A stretch of DNA of 64,000 bases from Gilliamella mensalis (GCF_900103085.1 NZ_FMWR01000014.1:124001-188000), one strand, 5' to 3'; counted from the stretch's first letter, positions 28,301 through 36,644 are shown. Numbers and translations are program-made. Notes: generated by a model not told the origin, from the letters alone.

Positions 28301-28624
28301 AGAACCATTAACTGATTCAACCGCCATTTTTACACGAACAGCTGATTGCCACCAATCGTCCGCCATATTGACAATGCTAGTAAAGGCAAAACCACCGGCA
28401 AATGCGGTGGCTACACTTAATGCTGATGATTTTAGCTGTATTAATTGCATGTTCATTGCTTGAACTGAGCGATTATTGCTAGCAATGTATGCATCAAACC
28501 GCTTTGAGCGATCTTCCATTGTTTTATAATAATCTGTACCAAGCCGTGATGCCCTGCTCATTTCTCGTTGATATGATGATGAGTCGGCAGTAACTCGGAT
28601 TGCCAATTCTCGCAATGTTGCCAT
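25364..28624 (-). CDS. Tail tape measure protein
   Basis: 1086 aa, lambda gpH-like. N-terminal tape-measure domain (LRELAIRVTADSSSYQREMS; later NAKAIEDSQALYIATASSMK and GKITGKQWTQLMSSTSNIAS), then a hydrophobic segment (about residues 290-440) and long coiled-coil stretches. The C-terminal part has MFVASKASAIAQAMISTEVA and AHSGIDNIPKEGTWLLDKGE, both typical. Length predicts a siphovirus tail of roughly lambda size. The start lies 5 nt after the gpGT stop. Confidence 0.95.
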   Translation of the reverse strand: MATLRELAIRVTADSSSYQREMSRASRLGTDYYKTMEDRSKRFDAYIASNNRSVQAMNMQLIQLKSSALSVATAFAGGFAFTSIVNMADDWWQSAVRVKMAVESVNGSASDYENVQDRLLTISNRNAKAIEDSQALYIATASSMKDLGYSIDQTVDFIEAMSNSYTMNATSADKVKVSIDTINKAMITGKITGKQWTQLMSSTSNIASALADSMGIAEKDVKRLGVNGKISMQQLADAMIKVKDETGAMADAMGFTGKDGVTILTNSFKHLIGEFNKSHGITKSLANGLILVANNIELIGIAGVAFTGIGLSRYFGNLSHSVVNATKTTLANRTAQISQAQAQLAAVKSLQLKAVAEVNAARFEAQRAVGLKASLIAQNNLTAAINRQTQANNELAAAQTKVNVLTSKFNLLSRAGSGLLGMLGGPLGLATTLLSVGAGFLMMGDGADKAKKPIEELQLPIDQLLAKFKELDKSRRLNITTGLQAEIDINTKDIDINVSKIKDKLQDSLSEIIMAADYSSASVYLSPTNKKAIDEYIQQIDALKNKVKNGEITASEFGESLYEAGQKLIATAGGGKELEQVIGSVTSELLQNTQKLAENKEKLDAVGKASGETATKVKLLDAADFPNLENQLGVLSQQLDVNKVKSENGAEAAYVLAGLQRAAGDAAIEHAADLIALATNQQVSAEMSDVLAEKLRLYTKNLRESFKLQEGFKHSKTIKSAAELYKSQLDRLNSQINAYIDITEQQKIRRQLAEGELSKLTDIQKKALEIKATELDRLNAQKEYKSIMDSLRTPAEQQLDTYKQHLTVFEKANLALKEREEMLNRMAKKAAESAPTFSYHNSYNGLGSDLLNVAEDDKKLQDWHQQQLKLFDDLLKEKKIKQQEYADAIVNIEDTMKKRQEDIQSAYKLATLGTFSSLTGSIADMFKETAGESSAAYKAMFVASKASAIAQAMISTEVAATKALEFDPTGVMSGITRGLGYASVGMIAAQTLTGMAHSGIDNIPKEGTWLLDKGERVVDARTNADLKDFLQTSNKSAGNITVNTPINVESGGVSQQDVQLLANEVYVLITNRLQYEKRPGGILNKR

Positions 28625-28629
28625 TTTAG

Positions 28630-29300
28630 TTATTTCCCAAGTAAATTTGATAGCGCGTCAAATATGCTGACAGGCTCTTTCTTTTCTTCTTTGAATTTAA
28701 GTAAACAGTCGTCAAACTCGACTTTTGCACCTTGTGAGCGATAGATAGCCGATGCGACTTGTGCGGCGTGCCAGTCGTGACGCTCGTCGCCGATCGGGTT
28801 TAATTTGTCGAATGCGACCCAGTAGTAAAACTCCCTAGCCGTTAATGCTTGTTCAAGCTCGGCAAGAGTTTTACCGAGCCTGAGTGCAAGTTTGAGTTTG
28901 AAAAAAAGTTCAGGGTCAGAATCTACTTTTTTTCTGCTTCCTCAAAGGGTTTTTCAGATAACCCGATTAGATCAATTGATTTATTCACAATGCGTGTATG
29001 AATTGGTCCGTAGTTTTTTACTAAATCATCAATATCATTGTTTTTATCAAAAACTGGATCACCATTTTCATCAACATAAATTGATGCAAAAAGTTCCGCT
29101 TCTGCTTTGATTTTTAACTCATCTTGTTCTCGATCTGATGTTTTTTTGTTTTCATTGATTGATTCAACTGTTTTGATATAACGAGCAAAATCAAGATGAA
29201 GTGGCTCTCGCACAAACACCTCACACCGCCATTCTGGAATCGATATAGATTTAGTACGAAAACCACAGTTTTTAGCAATAGCAACTTCTCTTAAATTCAT
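28630..29300 (-). CDS. Tail assembly chaperone gpGT, made by -1 frameshift
   Basis: The 99 codons after gpG are open only in the -1 frame. Slipping at A AAA AAG (28926-28932) joins ...EEAEKK to VDSDPELFFKLKLALRLGKT, LAELEQALTAREFYYWVAFD and DWHAAQVASAIY, which is the gpT family (LAxRLGKTLAEL, TAREFxxW). The stop TAA is at 28630-28632, just before the tape measure. In lambda, gpG and gpGT coat the tape measure while the tube polymerises, and their ratio is set by frameshifting. Both the heptamer and the product fit that scheme. Confidence 0.93.
28923..29300 (-). CDS. Tail assembly chaperone gpG-like
   Basis: 125 aa, the unshifted product. It starts NLREVAIAKNCGFRTKSISI after the Met and contains REPLHLDFARYIKTVES; the stop TAG follows directly on the slippery AAG. 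Start codon overlaps the major tail protein stop by 1 nt. Size and place between tube protein and tape measure match lambda G. Confidence 0.88.
   Translation of the reverse strand: MNLREVAIAKNCGFRTKSISIPEWRCEVFVREPLHLDFARYIKTVESINENKKTSDREQDELKIKAEAELFASIYVDENGDPVFDKNNDIDDLVKNYGPIHTRIVNKSIDLIGLSEKPFEEAEKK
28926..28932 (-). promoter_or_regulatory. Programmed -1 frameshift site A AAA AAG
   Basis: On the coding strand gA AAA AAG TAG: a classic X XXY YYZ heptamer in the zero frame, directly followed by the gpG stop. The -1 frame is open for 99 codons and encodes a gpT domain. Confidence 0.93.
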
Positions 29301-29797
29301 TATTTACTCTCCGTAGATCGGGTTGGTTGTGTTGCTGGTGTTGGTTCGTTAAACTCAAATCCACCCTTAACTTTGAATGAAAATGAGCCTGTAACAATAC
29401 CATTTTTGGGTGATTTAAATTCATAACTAGTAACACGCGCAATCCAATCAACACTACTACCATCTTCATATAGAATTTGAAATGCGTGATTATCTCCCGT
29501 ATTGTATGATTTACGTAAAATTTTCTGTCCAGCATTTCCGACAACAAAATTAACGTTTATTGATACTGTTGCTTCGGCGGGTAACCCATTAATTGTTTCC
29601 TTGTTTTTTGACGCTAGTGTCGAAACATCAATTTCCTCCCCCTCGGGAGCAGTCATTGATAAATCAGTTACGGTACCTTCAAGTCCTACTTTTACCATCA
29701 TATTTGTTATAAATTTTGTTGACGGATCTTTACTAATAAAAACACCGATATCACGGGTCCTAGTATATTCACTTTTTGCTTCTTGAACTTCAGACAT
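29300..29797 (-). CDS. Major tail tube protein
   Basis: 165 aa, lambda gpV-like size. Segments VKVGLEGTVTDLSMTAPEG, ASKNKETINGLPAEATVSIN and WIARVTSYEFKSPKNGIVTG fit the beta-rich siphovirus tube fold. The C-terminus ends in a Pro/Thr/Ser-rich tail after GGFEFNEP; there is no extra Ig domain. GGAGAAAT before the ATG supports the start, directly behind a terminator-like hairpin. Confidence 0.88.
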   Translation of the reverse strand: MSEVQEAKSEYTRTRDIGVFISKDPSTKFITNMMVKVGLEGTVTDLSMTAPEGEEIDVSTLASKNKETINGLPAEATVSINVNFVVGNAGQKILRKSYNTGDNHAFQILYEDGSSVDWIARVTSYEFKSPKNGIVTGSFSFKVKGGFEFNEPTPATQPTRSTESK

Positions 29798-29816
29798 ATT
29801 AATTTCTCCAAAAAAT

Positions 29817-29837
29817 AAAAAAACCGCAGTTAAGCGG
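29817..29837 (-). terminator. Hairpin and T-run before the tail tube gene
   Basis: Reverse strand CCGC-TTAACT-GCGG followed by seven T's, then a GGAGAAA ribosome site. Nearly the same arrangement as at 18647-18666. Confidence 0.7.
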
Positions 29838-29858
29838 CATAAATGGTTAAATGAGTTA

Positions 29859-30185
29859 TTATTGAATGTAAAATTCTAACGTTGAGCGATAAAGCTCGGT
29901 TTCGGTTTCATAGTCTTGGCGACTAGTGATATTGAATGGTTTTAACGGTTTCAGTTTTTCGTATGACTGTTGTTTGATGGTTTCAGCTTCGAGCAGTGTT
30001 TTAGCATAGATATCAATTTGAAAACAATACTCAACAGATGATTGGTCACTCATAACATCGTCGTAAACTTCTGAAACTTTTGTGTAGCACAAGTATGGTG
30101 GGCTAGTTCCTTGTGGTGCAATTAATGGGCTAACACGACCGCCGCACAAGCCTTTTAATGTGTTATTTATTTTAGCTTCTATCAT
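29859..30185 (-). CDS. Tail completion/terminator protein (DUF3168 family)
   Basis: 108 aa. PLIAPQGTSPPYLCYTKVSE and VEYCFQIDIYAKTLLEAETI are typical of DUF3168, the HK97 gp10/lambda gpU-like proteins that cap the tail tube. Stop is 61 nt before the tube gene; start overlaps the preceding gp10-like gene by 4 nt. Confidence 0.87.
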   Translation of the reverse strand: MIEAKINNTLKGLCGGRVSPLIAPQGTSPPYLCYTKVSEVYDDVMSDQSSVEYCFQIDIYAKTLLEAETIKQQSYEKLKPLKPFNITSRQDYETETELYRSTLEFYIQ

Positions 30186-30610
30186 TTTGAGAAAATCTCA
30201 TCGATGTCTTTTAAAAACTGTTCAAATGCTGCATCTTCTGCCTTTTTTACATTTGCATCAAAAGCAGGACGGACAAAAGGTCGTGCTGACATTTTTGACG
30301 TGCCGTTTTCGATCATCCACCAGTAAAAAGGTAAAATATTTTTATGCTTGCCTTTTTTTGATTTTTTGATTACTCGAATTTTTTTAAACTTCACGCCAGC
30401 AGTTAGCGAACCTCTTGCTGTATCAACAGAAACCGACTTTTTGAGGCGTCCAGTTCGAACTGGAGCACTTGCACGGATAGCGTCACGAAAAACAACAGCA
30501 CCAGCGCGTACAGCTTTTTTTGATACTTTCCGTTGTTCTGTTTTCGACAGCAACTTAAAATCAGCTTCAAGCTCTTTAAATCCAGTTATTGATAACGTGG
30601 GTTTAATCAT
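30182..30610 (-). CDS. HK97 gp10-like head-tail/tail completion protein
   Basis: 142 aa from the ATG at 30610, which has AAGG 8 nt before it; the upstream in-frame ATG at 30640 has none. Family core: SKTEQRKVSKKAVRAGAVVF, ASAPVRTGRLKKSV, then FYWWMIENGTSKMSARPFVR. Strongly basic N-terminal half. Overlaps the previous gene by 8 nt. Confidence 0.88.
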   Translation of the reverse strand: MIKPTLSITGFKELEADFKLLSKTEQRKVSKKAVRAGAVVFRDAIRASAPVRTGRLKKSVSVDTARGSLTAGVKFKKIRVIKKSKKGKHKNILPFYWWMIENGTSKMSARPFVRPAFDANVKKAEDAAFEQFLKDIDEIFSK

Positions 30611-30926
30611 AACGTACGCCTTTTTGACAGGGTAATTCAAGCCGTGTCCTTTTTACATCTTCTAATACCGCTTTAATATCGTAATAGATACCGTTACATA
30701 ACACGCGCATATCAGCAGTAATATCGTTTCTATACCGAATTAGAATTTTACAATCTGTTTGCACCTGTTCAGCTTGTGAGCTTTGATACTCTTTCCCTGA
30801 CGCGTCCCGAATTTCTGCTCGTACAGTGCACACATCGACCCATTCATTAACTAGTTGTCCCAGTTCGTCTTTTCGGCTAACTTGCTTTTGAATGATTATC
30901 CGGTTTCTTAATCGACCTGCTTTCAT
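30603..30926 (-). CDS. Head-tail adaptor (SPP1 gp16-like)
   Basis: 107 aa. Starts MKAGRLRNRIIIQKQVSRKD, with ELGQLVNEWVDVCTVRAEIR and FRYRNDI-like RYRNDITADMRV, the phage_H_T_join signature. Forms the stopper ring below the connector. Overlaps both neighbours by 4-8 nt. Confidence 0.9.
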   Translation of the reverse strand: MKAGRLRNRIIIQKQVSRKDELGQLVNEWVDVCTVRAEIRDASGKEYQSSQAEQVQTDCKILIRYRNDITADMRVLCNGIYYDIKAVLEDVKRTRLELPCQKGVRYD

Positions 30927-31240
30927 AAAGGTATAATCCTATATGGGTTAATCAACATTTGATAAGCTAATGGTAAAGCACTCGCATTTCCGTTAATTGT
31001 TACCGCTTCTCGATTGTCATACCAATGCCCAGCAAGCATCAAGATCGCAACTTTGATTGCATCGTTAACAACGATTCCGCTTAGATCACTATCTGGCACG
31101 GAATCATTATATAATTTCCGATTTAGATAGTTTTCAATTGTTGTTTTTGCGGCATTTGCATATGTGACCAACAAGGCATTATCTCCATCATGCTCAATGT
31201 TTGTATGAGCTTTTAACTCTTCAATTGTGGGCAAAGCCAT
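30923..31240 (-). CDS. Head-tail connector (HK97 gp6-like)
   Basis: 105 aa, largely helical. TIEELKAHTNIEHDGDNALL and TIENYLNRKLYND then VAILMLAGHWYDNREAV are the gp6-like connector core. Binds the portal at the head vertex. A GC-rich hairpin lies between this gene and the capsid gene. Confidence 0.9.
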   Translation of the reverse strand: MALPTIEELKAHTNIEHDGDNALLVTYANAAKTTIENYLNRKLYNDSVPDSDLSGIVVNDAIKVAILMLAGHWYDNREAVTINGNASALPLAYQMLINPYRIIPL

Positions 31241-31253
31241 AAATACCCCCTAA

Positions 31254-31277
31254 GCCCCCCCCAAGCAATAAGGGGGC
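31254..31277 (-). other. GC-rich hairpin before the connector gene
   Basis: GCCCCC (31254-31259) pairs with GGGGGC (31272-31277). The loop contains CCAAGCAATAA, the same string found in the terminator/RBS cassettes at 24661 and 60548. No T-run follows, but TTAGGGGG on the reverse strand forms the ribosome site of the connector. Confidence 0.5.
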
Positions 31278-31318
31278 GTTATATTAATTCAATTTTGATT
31301 TTACGGACCTAAATACAA

Positions 31319-32521
31319 CTAAACAAACGGGACGTTCAGCAATTTAATAGCATTACTATCATTCAGCATGGAGCCGACACGTTTTGTTGTATAGAAACCA
31401 ACAAATGGCTTCCTAGTGTACGGGTCTCGTAACATACGAATACCGATACGATCAAAGATATAAAAGCCACGCTTGAAGTTACCAAACGCAATGGGTGCTT
31501 TATTTGAAACGTTGTTGATATCCGGCATTTGTTCATTTTCAGCAACAGCAAAGCCCGATAATAATGATGGTTGACCAACCTGTAAGCCTGGTTGCCAGAT
31601 GTAATTACCGTTAGCATCTTTCAGTAAGCGAACGGCTAACAATGATTGATTGTTCATCATAAATTTAGCGCCTGCACGATAGACCTTACGCAGTGTGTAA
31701 ATTAACTTCACGATATCATCAGCTGTTAAATTCGCTGCGCCGGCTGCAACGCTTTGCAATTTACCCCAATCGCGATCACTATCTGCCTGCGTTGTGGTTT
31801 CGTAAGACAAAAAACCTTTCGGTTTTTTATTGCCGTCACCGAGTGTAAACGCCTCTTCTTCTTTTTCTGCAAACTCTTGAGAAAGCTCATTCACAATAAA
31901 AGATTCAACATTAAAAAAGGCATCATCCAGCATGGTTTGCGTGGCGTATGGGTTACCGTAGATTTCACCCCAGACAGGAGAAATAACACCGAGTTTGGGT
32001 GTTCCTGTTTCTGTTCGCTCATCGGTTTCACCAACCCAACCACTAGCAATGCCACCTTTATTTGTTAGTTTTTTCCAATCAGGTGTGCCAACCGTCATTA
32101 CCGTACATTCTTGACGCATCACAACTTCATCACGCAATGCAGATAAAATATCGGTATTTAGCTCTTCTGGTACCGCAAAACCACCGTCAGCATCTGTACC
32201 CGTTTGCATCGCTTTTCGTTCCAGCTCCGCTAATCCTTGTTCATCACCTTTGCGAATAAACATGGCAAACGCTTCTTTATGTACCGTTGCTTGTTTGTTA
32301 CCGCCTGCGGGACGTTTGACCTCTTTTAATTCGTTTTCTAGCGAATTTTTTACATTATCTAATTCTGATATTTTTACATTTAAAGTTTCAACCTTTTCAG
32401 CTAATGTGCTTTTTTCTTGTGTGATTGCTTCTAGTCGCTTGTCATTTGTTGCTTTAAATTGCTCAAATTGGTTTTTAATTTCTTGCGCGACCAGTTCAAC
32501 ATCTTTTTGATCTACTGCCAT
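31319..32521 (-). CDS. HK97-type major capsid protein
   Basis: 400 aa. The N-terminal 70 or so residues form a charged coiled-coil delta domain (KDVELVAQEIKNQFEQFKAT onwards) acting as internal scaffold and normally removed by the prohead protease. The HK97 fold follows: TGTDADGGFAVPEELNTDIL, SGWVGETDERTETGTPKLG, FNVESFIVNELSQEFAEKEE, ending in VGSMLNDSNAIKLLNVPFV. No separate scaffold gene is needed. Directly downstream of the protease. Confidence 0.95.
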   Translation of the reverse strand: MAVDQKDVELVAQEIKNQFEQFKATNDKRLEAITQEKSTLAEKVETLNVKISELDNVKNSLENELKEVKRPAGGNKQATVHKEAFAMFIRKGDEQGLAELERKAMQTGTDADGGFAVPEELNTDILSALRDEVVMRQECTVMTVGTPDWKKLTNKGGIASGWVGETDERTETGTPKLGVISPVWGEIYGNPYATQTMLDDAFFNVESFIVNELSQEFAEKEEEAFTLGDGNKKPKGFLSYETTTQADSDRDWGKLQSVAAGAANLTADDIVKLIYTLRKVYRAGAKFMMNNQSLLAVRLLKDANGNYIWQPGLQVGQPSLLSGFAVAENEQMPDINNVSNKAPIAFGNFKRGFYIFDRIGIRMLRDPYTRKPFVGFYTTKRVGSMLNDSNAIKLLNVPFV

Positions 32522-32534
32522 AATATATAATCTC

Positions 32535-33188
32535 CTAGTTAAAGATGGATTTTAAAATTTCTAATGCGTTTTCTTCGCTATTACTAACGTCTCGCTGTTT
32601 TAGTGAAGAGTATCCCTCAGACATAAACGCCTTTGCCTGAGTTCTGGAGAGTCCAACGTCGCGCAGTACTCTTTCTATTTCTTTCGGTGGCGGTATATCA
32701 CCACTTTCGAAAATACTTTTTACGTTATCAATCCTTGCTTCATCGTTGGCAGGGAACGTGACAACAGAAACTTCCCAAAGGTCAATGTCCTTTAAAATGA
32801 ATGCAGATTTTTCATTGTCATAATCATAATCGTTTAATATGTAGCCTATTGATAATCCTGATAATGATTTTGCTTTCATATGAGCATGTGCTCGTTTTGC
32901 GAGGGGGTCATCATCGATTAATAACTGCCCCTCAAGATATAGTCCGTTATCGTCCTCAACCATTTTTGTGTAATAGCCGATAGGTTCGTCCATCTTGTGT
33001 TGCCAAAGGAGTGCAGGTAAACGTCCTTTTTCTTTCCACTTATTAAGCGAATTCGCAAAAGCGCCTTTAATCACGATATCGGAATAGCTATCTTTTACGC
33101 CGAACACCGAGCCGTAGCCCGTAAACGCACCTGTATCACTGATTGACTTAATTTCAAAGGGTATATCAAGTCTCTTTTTGTTTAGCAT
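32535..33188 (-). CDS. Prohead maturation protease (HK97 gp4 family)
   Basis: 217 aa serine protease. Catalytic His64 in LLWQHKMDEPIGY and Ser113 in LSGLSIGY. The N-terminus contains the typical GYGSVFGVKDSYSDIVIKGA. Cleaves the capsid delta domains and itself during maturation. Overlaps the portal end by 23 nt. Confidence 0.94.
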   Translation of the reverse strand: MLNKKRLDIPFEIKSISDTGAFTGYGSVFGVKDSYSDIVIKGAFANSLNKWKEKGRLPALLWQHKMDEPIGYYTKMVEDDNGLYLEGQLLIDDDPLAKRAHAHMKAKSLSGLSIGYILNDYDYDNEKSAFILKDIDLWEVSVVTFPANDEARIDNVKSIFESGDIPPPKEIERVLRDVGLSRTQAKAFMSEGYSSLKQRDVSNSEENALEILKSIFN

Positions 33189-34380
33189 TTTTGTTATTAT
33201 CCTGTGGTTTAGTAGTCATATTCATTGGGGTTAGATAGATGTCTCCACCCTCTCTTGGATTACGCTCTTCCAAATCTCGGCACTCATTCGGTGACAAAAT
33301 GCCCCAGTTAATACCTGTGGCGTACGATTCATAACGTGATTTCATATCGCCACGCAATAACGCTCCTACATTGAATTTGGCATAAAACTGCCCTCGCTTT
33401 TCTTTATTAACCAGACCAACATTTATGCGCTGTTCAATACGTGTTAGATACGGTACTAATGAGTAGTTAACAAATCCCATACCTAGATTTTCAATATTAT
33501 TGAATGTAGCCCTATCGGTGTTTTGCACCAAGTGCATGGGTACCCGAAATATTCGGCATATTTCCTCTAATTGAAATTTACGTGTTTCTAGAAATTGGGC
33601 ATCTTCGGCAGACATACTAATGTTATTCCACTTAAGCCCCATTTCTAGAATCATCGGCTTATGTGCATTTGATAAACCCTGATGCCGTCCTTGAAAATTA
33701 TCCTTTAATCGCTTGTACGCTTCATCAGTTAACACCTGGTCAGTTTGTAATACACCACTTGATACCGCACCATTACTGAACAGTCTGGAGCCGTGTTCTT
33801 CCGTTGCTAAACCTAGCCCGATAGCGTGCCGCGCGTAACTAATCGGGCTTAGTCCAACTAAAGAATCCATTGAGAAAGTGCGTACATGCCAAATTTCCTC
33901 TTGGGATAAAACATCACAAGAGCCTTCAGGAAAAGTAACTTGATAAACGGGCTCCCATTTTTCATTGAGCTTTGGCGTTACGCTACCGGGTAAGAGAGGA
34001 AGTAACTCAACGACCTCGCCGAATACTTTAACTTTGTAAGCGTAAAAGTTACCTCGTAAACAAAGGCAACCGATTAGATACTCCCAGAATTCTTGGGGTG
34101 TCATATAGTTGTTTGGCGCAACGTACAAAAGCGAGTACAGTTTTTCTTTAGGTGCTTTCTTTCGCCCGTTATCGGTCGCTTGATATAAAAAACAAGGTAA
34201 CATTCCAACTGATTCTGTTAGCACTCTCACGCAACCGAATACCGCTGTTAACTGCATAGCTAGGGCTGGGTTGACTCTGCGACCCGCGTAAGTATCTAGT
34301 GAAAAGCCGATGTGATCGGATAACCCTTGAGAAGCAGTACTCGCTTGTGATTTACGTTTAAATAAATTAAAAATATTCAT
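33166..34380 (-). CDS. Portal protein (HK97 family)
   Basis: 404 aa. AMQLTAVFGCVRVLTESVGM, YNYMTPQEFWEYLIG-like NNYMTPQEFWEYLIGCLCLR, FRVPMHLVQNTDRATFNNIE and GILSPNECRDLEERNPREGG are portal landmarks. Twelve copies form the DNA gate and bind the large terminase. The start overlaps the terminase stop by 1 nt. Confidence 0.95.
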   Translation of the reverse strand: MNIFNLFKRKSQASTASQGLSDHIGFSLDTYAGRRVNPALAMQLTAVFGCVRVLTESVGMLPCFLYQATDNGRKKAPKEKLYSLLYVAPNNYMTPQEFWEYLIGCLCLRGNFYAYKVKVFGEVVELLPLLPGSVTPKLNEKWEPVYQVTFPEGSCDVLSQEEIWHVRTFSMDSLVGLSPISYARHAIGLGLATEEHGSRLFSNGAVSSGVLQTDQVLTDEAYKRLKDNFQGRHQGLSNAHKPMILEMGLKWNNISMSAEDAQFLETRKFQLEEICRIFRVPMHLVQNTDRATFNNIENLGMGFVNYSLVPYLTRIEQRINVGLVNKEKRGQFYAKFNVGALLRGDMKSRYESYATGINWGILSPNECRDLEERNPREGGDIYLTPMNMTTKPQDNNKNAKQKET

Positions 34381-36119
34381 TATAAGGACCGTATTCCTAC
34401 GTTTAATATGTGATCCGATAGATTATTTGTTTGTTCACACTTTGCATCAGCACACCCCCTAGCCATAGCTAGGGATACAACACCATCAATTCGTCCTGAG
34501 CTTTTCTTCTTCGCAAAGACTTTATTTTCCTTGTTATCAGATTCAAGCACAGCGCTAGCCGCATTCCATCGCAAGCATGGATTAAATTTAATCGTGATAT
34601 TATTTTCCGTGATATCTTTTTCTAACAGTTCAATGGAGTGGGGCATCCACAAACCGCTTTCTTGAGACTTAAAAAAACCTTGTCCGTGCGGGGTCATTTC
34701 AATATCAATGGACTCATTATCAAGCGACTTTTGAAAGTATTTAATTCTGTATGGATCGAACGCCAAGCTAATAATGTTAAACTTTGCTTTTAGCTCACCG
34801 AGGCGCTTTGCAACATAATCGTAATCAACAACACGTCCGGGAGTCGCAAATAAATGACCTTGCTTTACCCATACATCATAAGGAACGTGGTCGGACTTTG
34901 ACCTGTCTAATAGCGTTTCTTGCGGTGTCCAAAACTCGGTAAATGCTGTTTTATATTTAGGGAAGTAGAGGGAGAGAGCCGTTAAATCGCGAGTACCAGA
35001 TAAATCCAACCCGCAGTAACACTCCTCTCCAACAAATTCTTCTATATTAAAATCTTGCTCGTTAGCCATCCAAATGTCAGCAGCAAGCCACGGGTTATCC
35101 GCCTCTACCCATTGACAAAAATTAAGGCGTCTGACAATGGATTCTTTGGCCGGCATCCCTTTTGCTTGTGTGACTTGTTCGCGTAAATACTTATGTGTAA
35201 ATGTGTGACCTAGTGACGGATTGGCTTTTGGCCAGCAAGATTCATCAGTAAGCGGATCGTCCCCTTCATCCAATGAGCAAATAAAAGAAAAAAAAGCGTC
35301 ATCGGTTAATGTTTGTTCCGCTACTTTTCGACCGTACTCGTGATACTCATAACAAACGCTTGTTTTGTTATGCCCTGAATTAGTTATCATTAATATAATG
35401 GCTTGGGTACGCCCTTTTGTCCCTGCTCTCATCATCTCAACAACTTCATTCGATTTGTGTTCGTGTATTTCGTCAATCAATACACAGTGAGGTCGTGGAC
35501 CCGATTGTCCGTTATCTGATGATATTGGGCGGAAAAAAGCACCTTTTTGTAAGTAAGCTAAATTCCAAACATTTTGACCCGTGCCAGATTTTCTTATCCG
35601 CTCGTATAATGCTGGGGACTGATCAACCATAGCAACAGCATCACGAAATAATATCATTGCTTGGTCTTTCTTTGTTGCCGCTGCGTAGACTTCTGCTCTC
35701 GGCTCGTTATCTGCCATTAAACAATAAAGCCCTATCCCAGCAGCCAACGGCGATTTACCCGAACCTTTGCCTGATTCAATATAGACCATGCGAAAGCGAC
35801 GATAACCATCTAATGTTTTCCAGCCAAATATTGAGCTGACAATAAAACATTGCCACGGTAGTAATATGAAAGGCTTCCCTTCGTGTTCACCACCGTTTAG
35901 CTTAAGTACTTTCTCAAAGAATGCAGTAGCACGATCAGCAGATTCGATATCCCATATTAACCCTTTTTCTTTTGCATTTTTTAAATCATCTAAATGTCTT
36001 TTACATGAGTTTCGGATATCAGGACCGGCTAAGATTTTTCCTGATGTCACATCAATGGCGTATTGAGTCGCTTTATCAACCAAAGAATTGGTCGAGTTCG
36101 TTTGCTTCCTCTTTGCCAT
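34380..36119 (-). CDS. Terminase large subunit
   Basis: 579 aa. ATPase: Walker A GKGSGKS at 117-123, Walker B VLIDEIHEH at 213-221, coupling motif LMITNSGHN. Nuclease domain begins YCGLDLSGTRDLTALSLYF with its first metal-binding Asp; a later acidic position is near GRIDGVVSLAMA. Pumps DNA into the prohead and cuts it. Similar to HK97-type cos terminases. Overlaps the small subunit by 44 nt. Confidence 0.95.
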   Translation of the reverse strand: MAKRKQTNSTNSLVDKATQYAIDVTSGKILAGPDIRNSCKRHLDDLKNAKEKGLIWDIESADRATAFFEKVLKLNGGEHEGKPFILLPWQCFIVSSIFGWKTLDGYRRFRMVYIESGKGSGKSPLAAGIGLYCLMADNEPRAEVYAAATKKDQAMILFRDAVAMVDQSPALYERIRKSGTGQNVWNLAYLQKGAFFRPISSDNGQSGPRPHCVLIDEIHEHKSNEVVEMMRAGTKGRTQAIILMITNSGHNKTSVCYEYHEYGRKVAEQTLTDDAFFSFICSLDEGDDPLTDESCWPKANPSLGHTFTHKYLREQVTQAKGMPAKESIVRRLNFCQWVEADNPWLAADIWMANEQDFNIEEFVGEECYCGLDLSGTRDLTALSLYFPKYKTAFTEFWTPQETLLDRSKSDHVPYDVWVKQGHLFATPGRVVDYDYVAKRLGELKAKFNIISLAFDPYRIKYFQKSLDNESIDIEMTPHGQGFFKSQESGLWMPHSIELLEKDITENNITIKFNPCLRWNAASAVLESDNKENKVFAKKKSSGRIDGVVSLAMARGCADAKCEQTNNLSDHILNVGIRSL

Positions 36120-36540
36120 TTACTTTCACCTTTGATCTAGATGCTTGTGTCAAACCGTATTCAATCATCCAAGCACGTAATCGCCTATCAGCATCTGCGC
36201 GTTGAGCTACCGCAGGGTTAGACTTTAAAACTAACTCCCCTTGAGTGTTAACTACTTGCTGTACTTGACCGTGCTCTTCGATTACCTTGTCACATTCTAA
36301 AATTTCTATATAACATTTTGTTAAACGTTCAATTGCGATCCCGTCAACAACAGTCAATAAACCCATGTCATTGAGCATGTCACATAACCAAAGGTAGATA
36401 TCTTTAGCTTGTTCGTTGAAGTGCTGAGGAATATCGGGATAGCCTTCTTTGGGTTTAGGCTCTTTACTATTTAACGGTCGTTTACCGGGATTGCCTGTCA
36501 CCAATTTAAAAGGCGTTGGTGTTGGTCTGCGACCTGCCAT
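36076..36540 (-). CDS. Terminase small subunit (P27 family)
   Basis: 154 aa. MAGRRPTPTPFKLVTGNPGK then RPLNSKEPKPKEG is the usual N-terminus of P27-type small terminases; EQAKDIYLWLCDMLNDMGLL follows. Recognises the packaging site and stimulates the large subunit. Overlap with the large subunit gene suggests translational coupling. Confidence 0.92.
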   Translation of the reverse strand: MAGRRPTPTPFKLVTGNPGKRPLNSKEPKPKEGYPDIPQHFNEQAKDIYLWLCDMLNDMGLLTVVDGIAIERLTKCYIEILECDKVIEEHGQVQQVVNTQGELVLKSNPAVAQRADADRRLRAWMIEYGLTQASRSKVKVNGKEEANELDQFFG

Positions 36541-36644
36541 AATTACTCCAAAAAAAAAGTTTCAATTCGCGGTTTTGCATAAAAAGGAGGGTGGGCGGTT
36601 TAGAACGTATAGGGTCGTAGGAATTTACACCCCCCTCCCCTTAT
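36541..36644. other. Candidate cos/packaging region
   Basis: This 104-nt gap lies between the HNH gene and the small terminase, the usual place of cos in HK97-like phages. It has a purine-rich GGAGGGTGGGCGG run and a facing ACCCCCCTCCCC run, unlike the AT-rich surroundings, which form an imperfect inverted repeat. Cut positions cannot be read from the sequence. Confidence 0.5.

Noticed and set aside
25364-28624. Several rightward 70-90 aa frames inside the tape measure
   Set aside because: All are antisense to a long coding frame with clear domain structure and lack start signals.
29272-29547. 91-aa frame overlapping the tail tube gene
   Set aside because: Shadow frame; the tube protein and gpG on the same strand explain the region fully.
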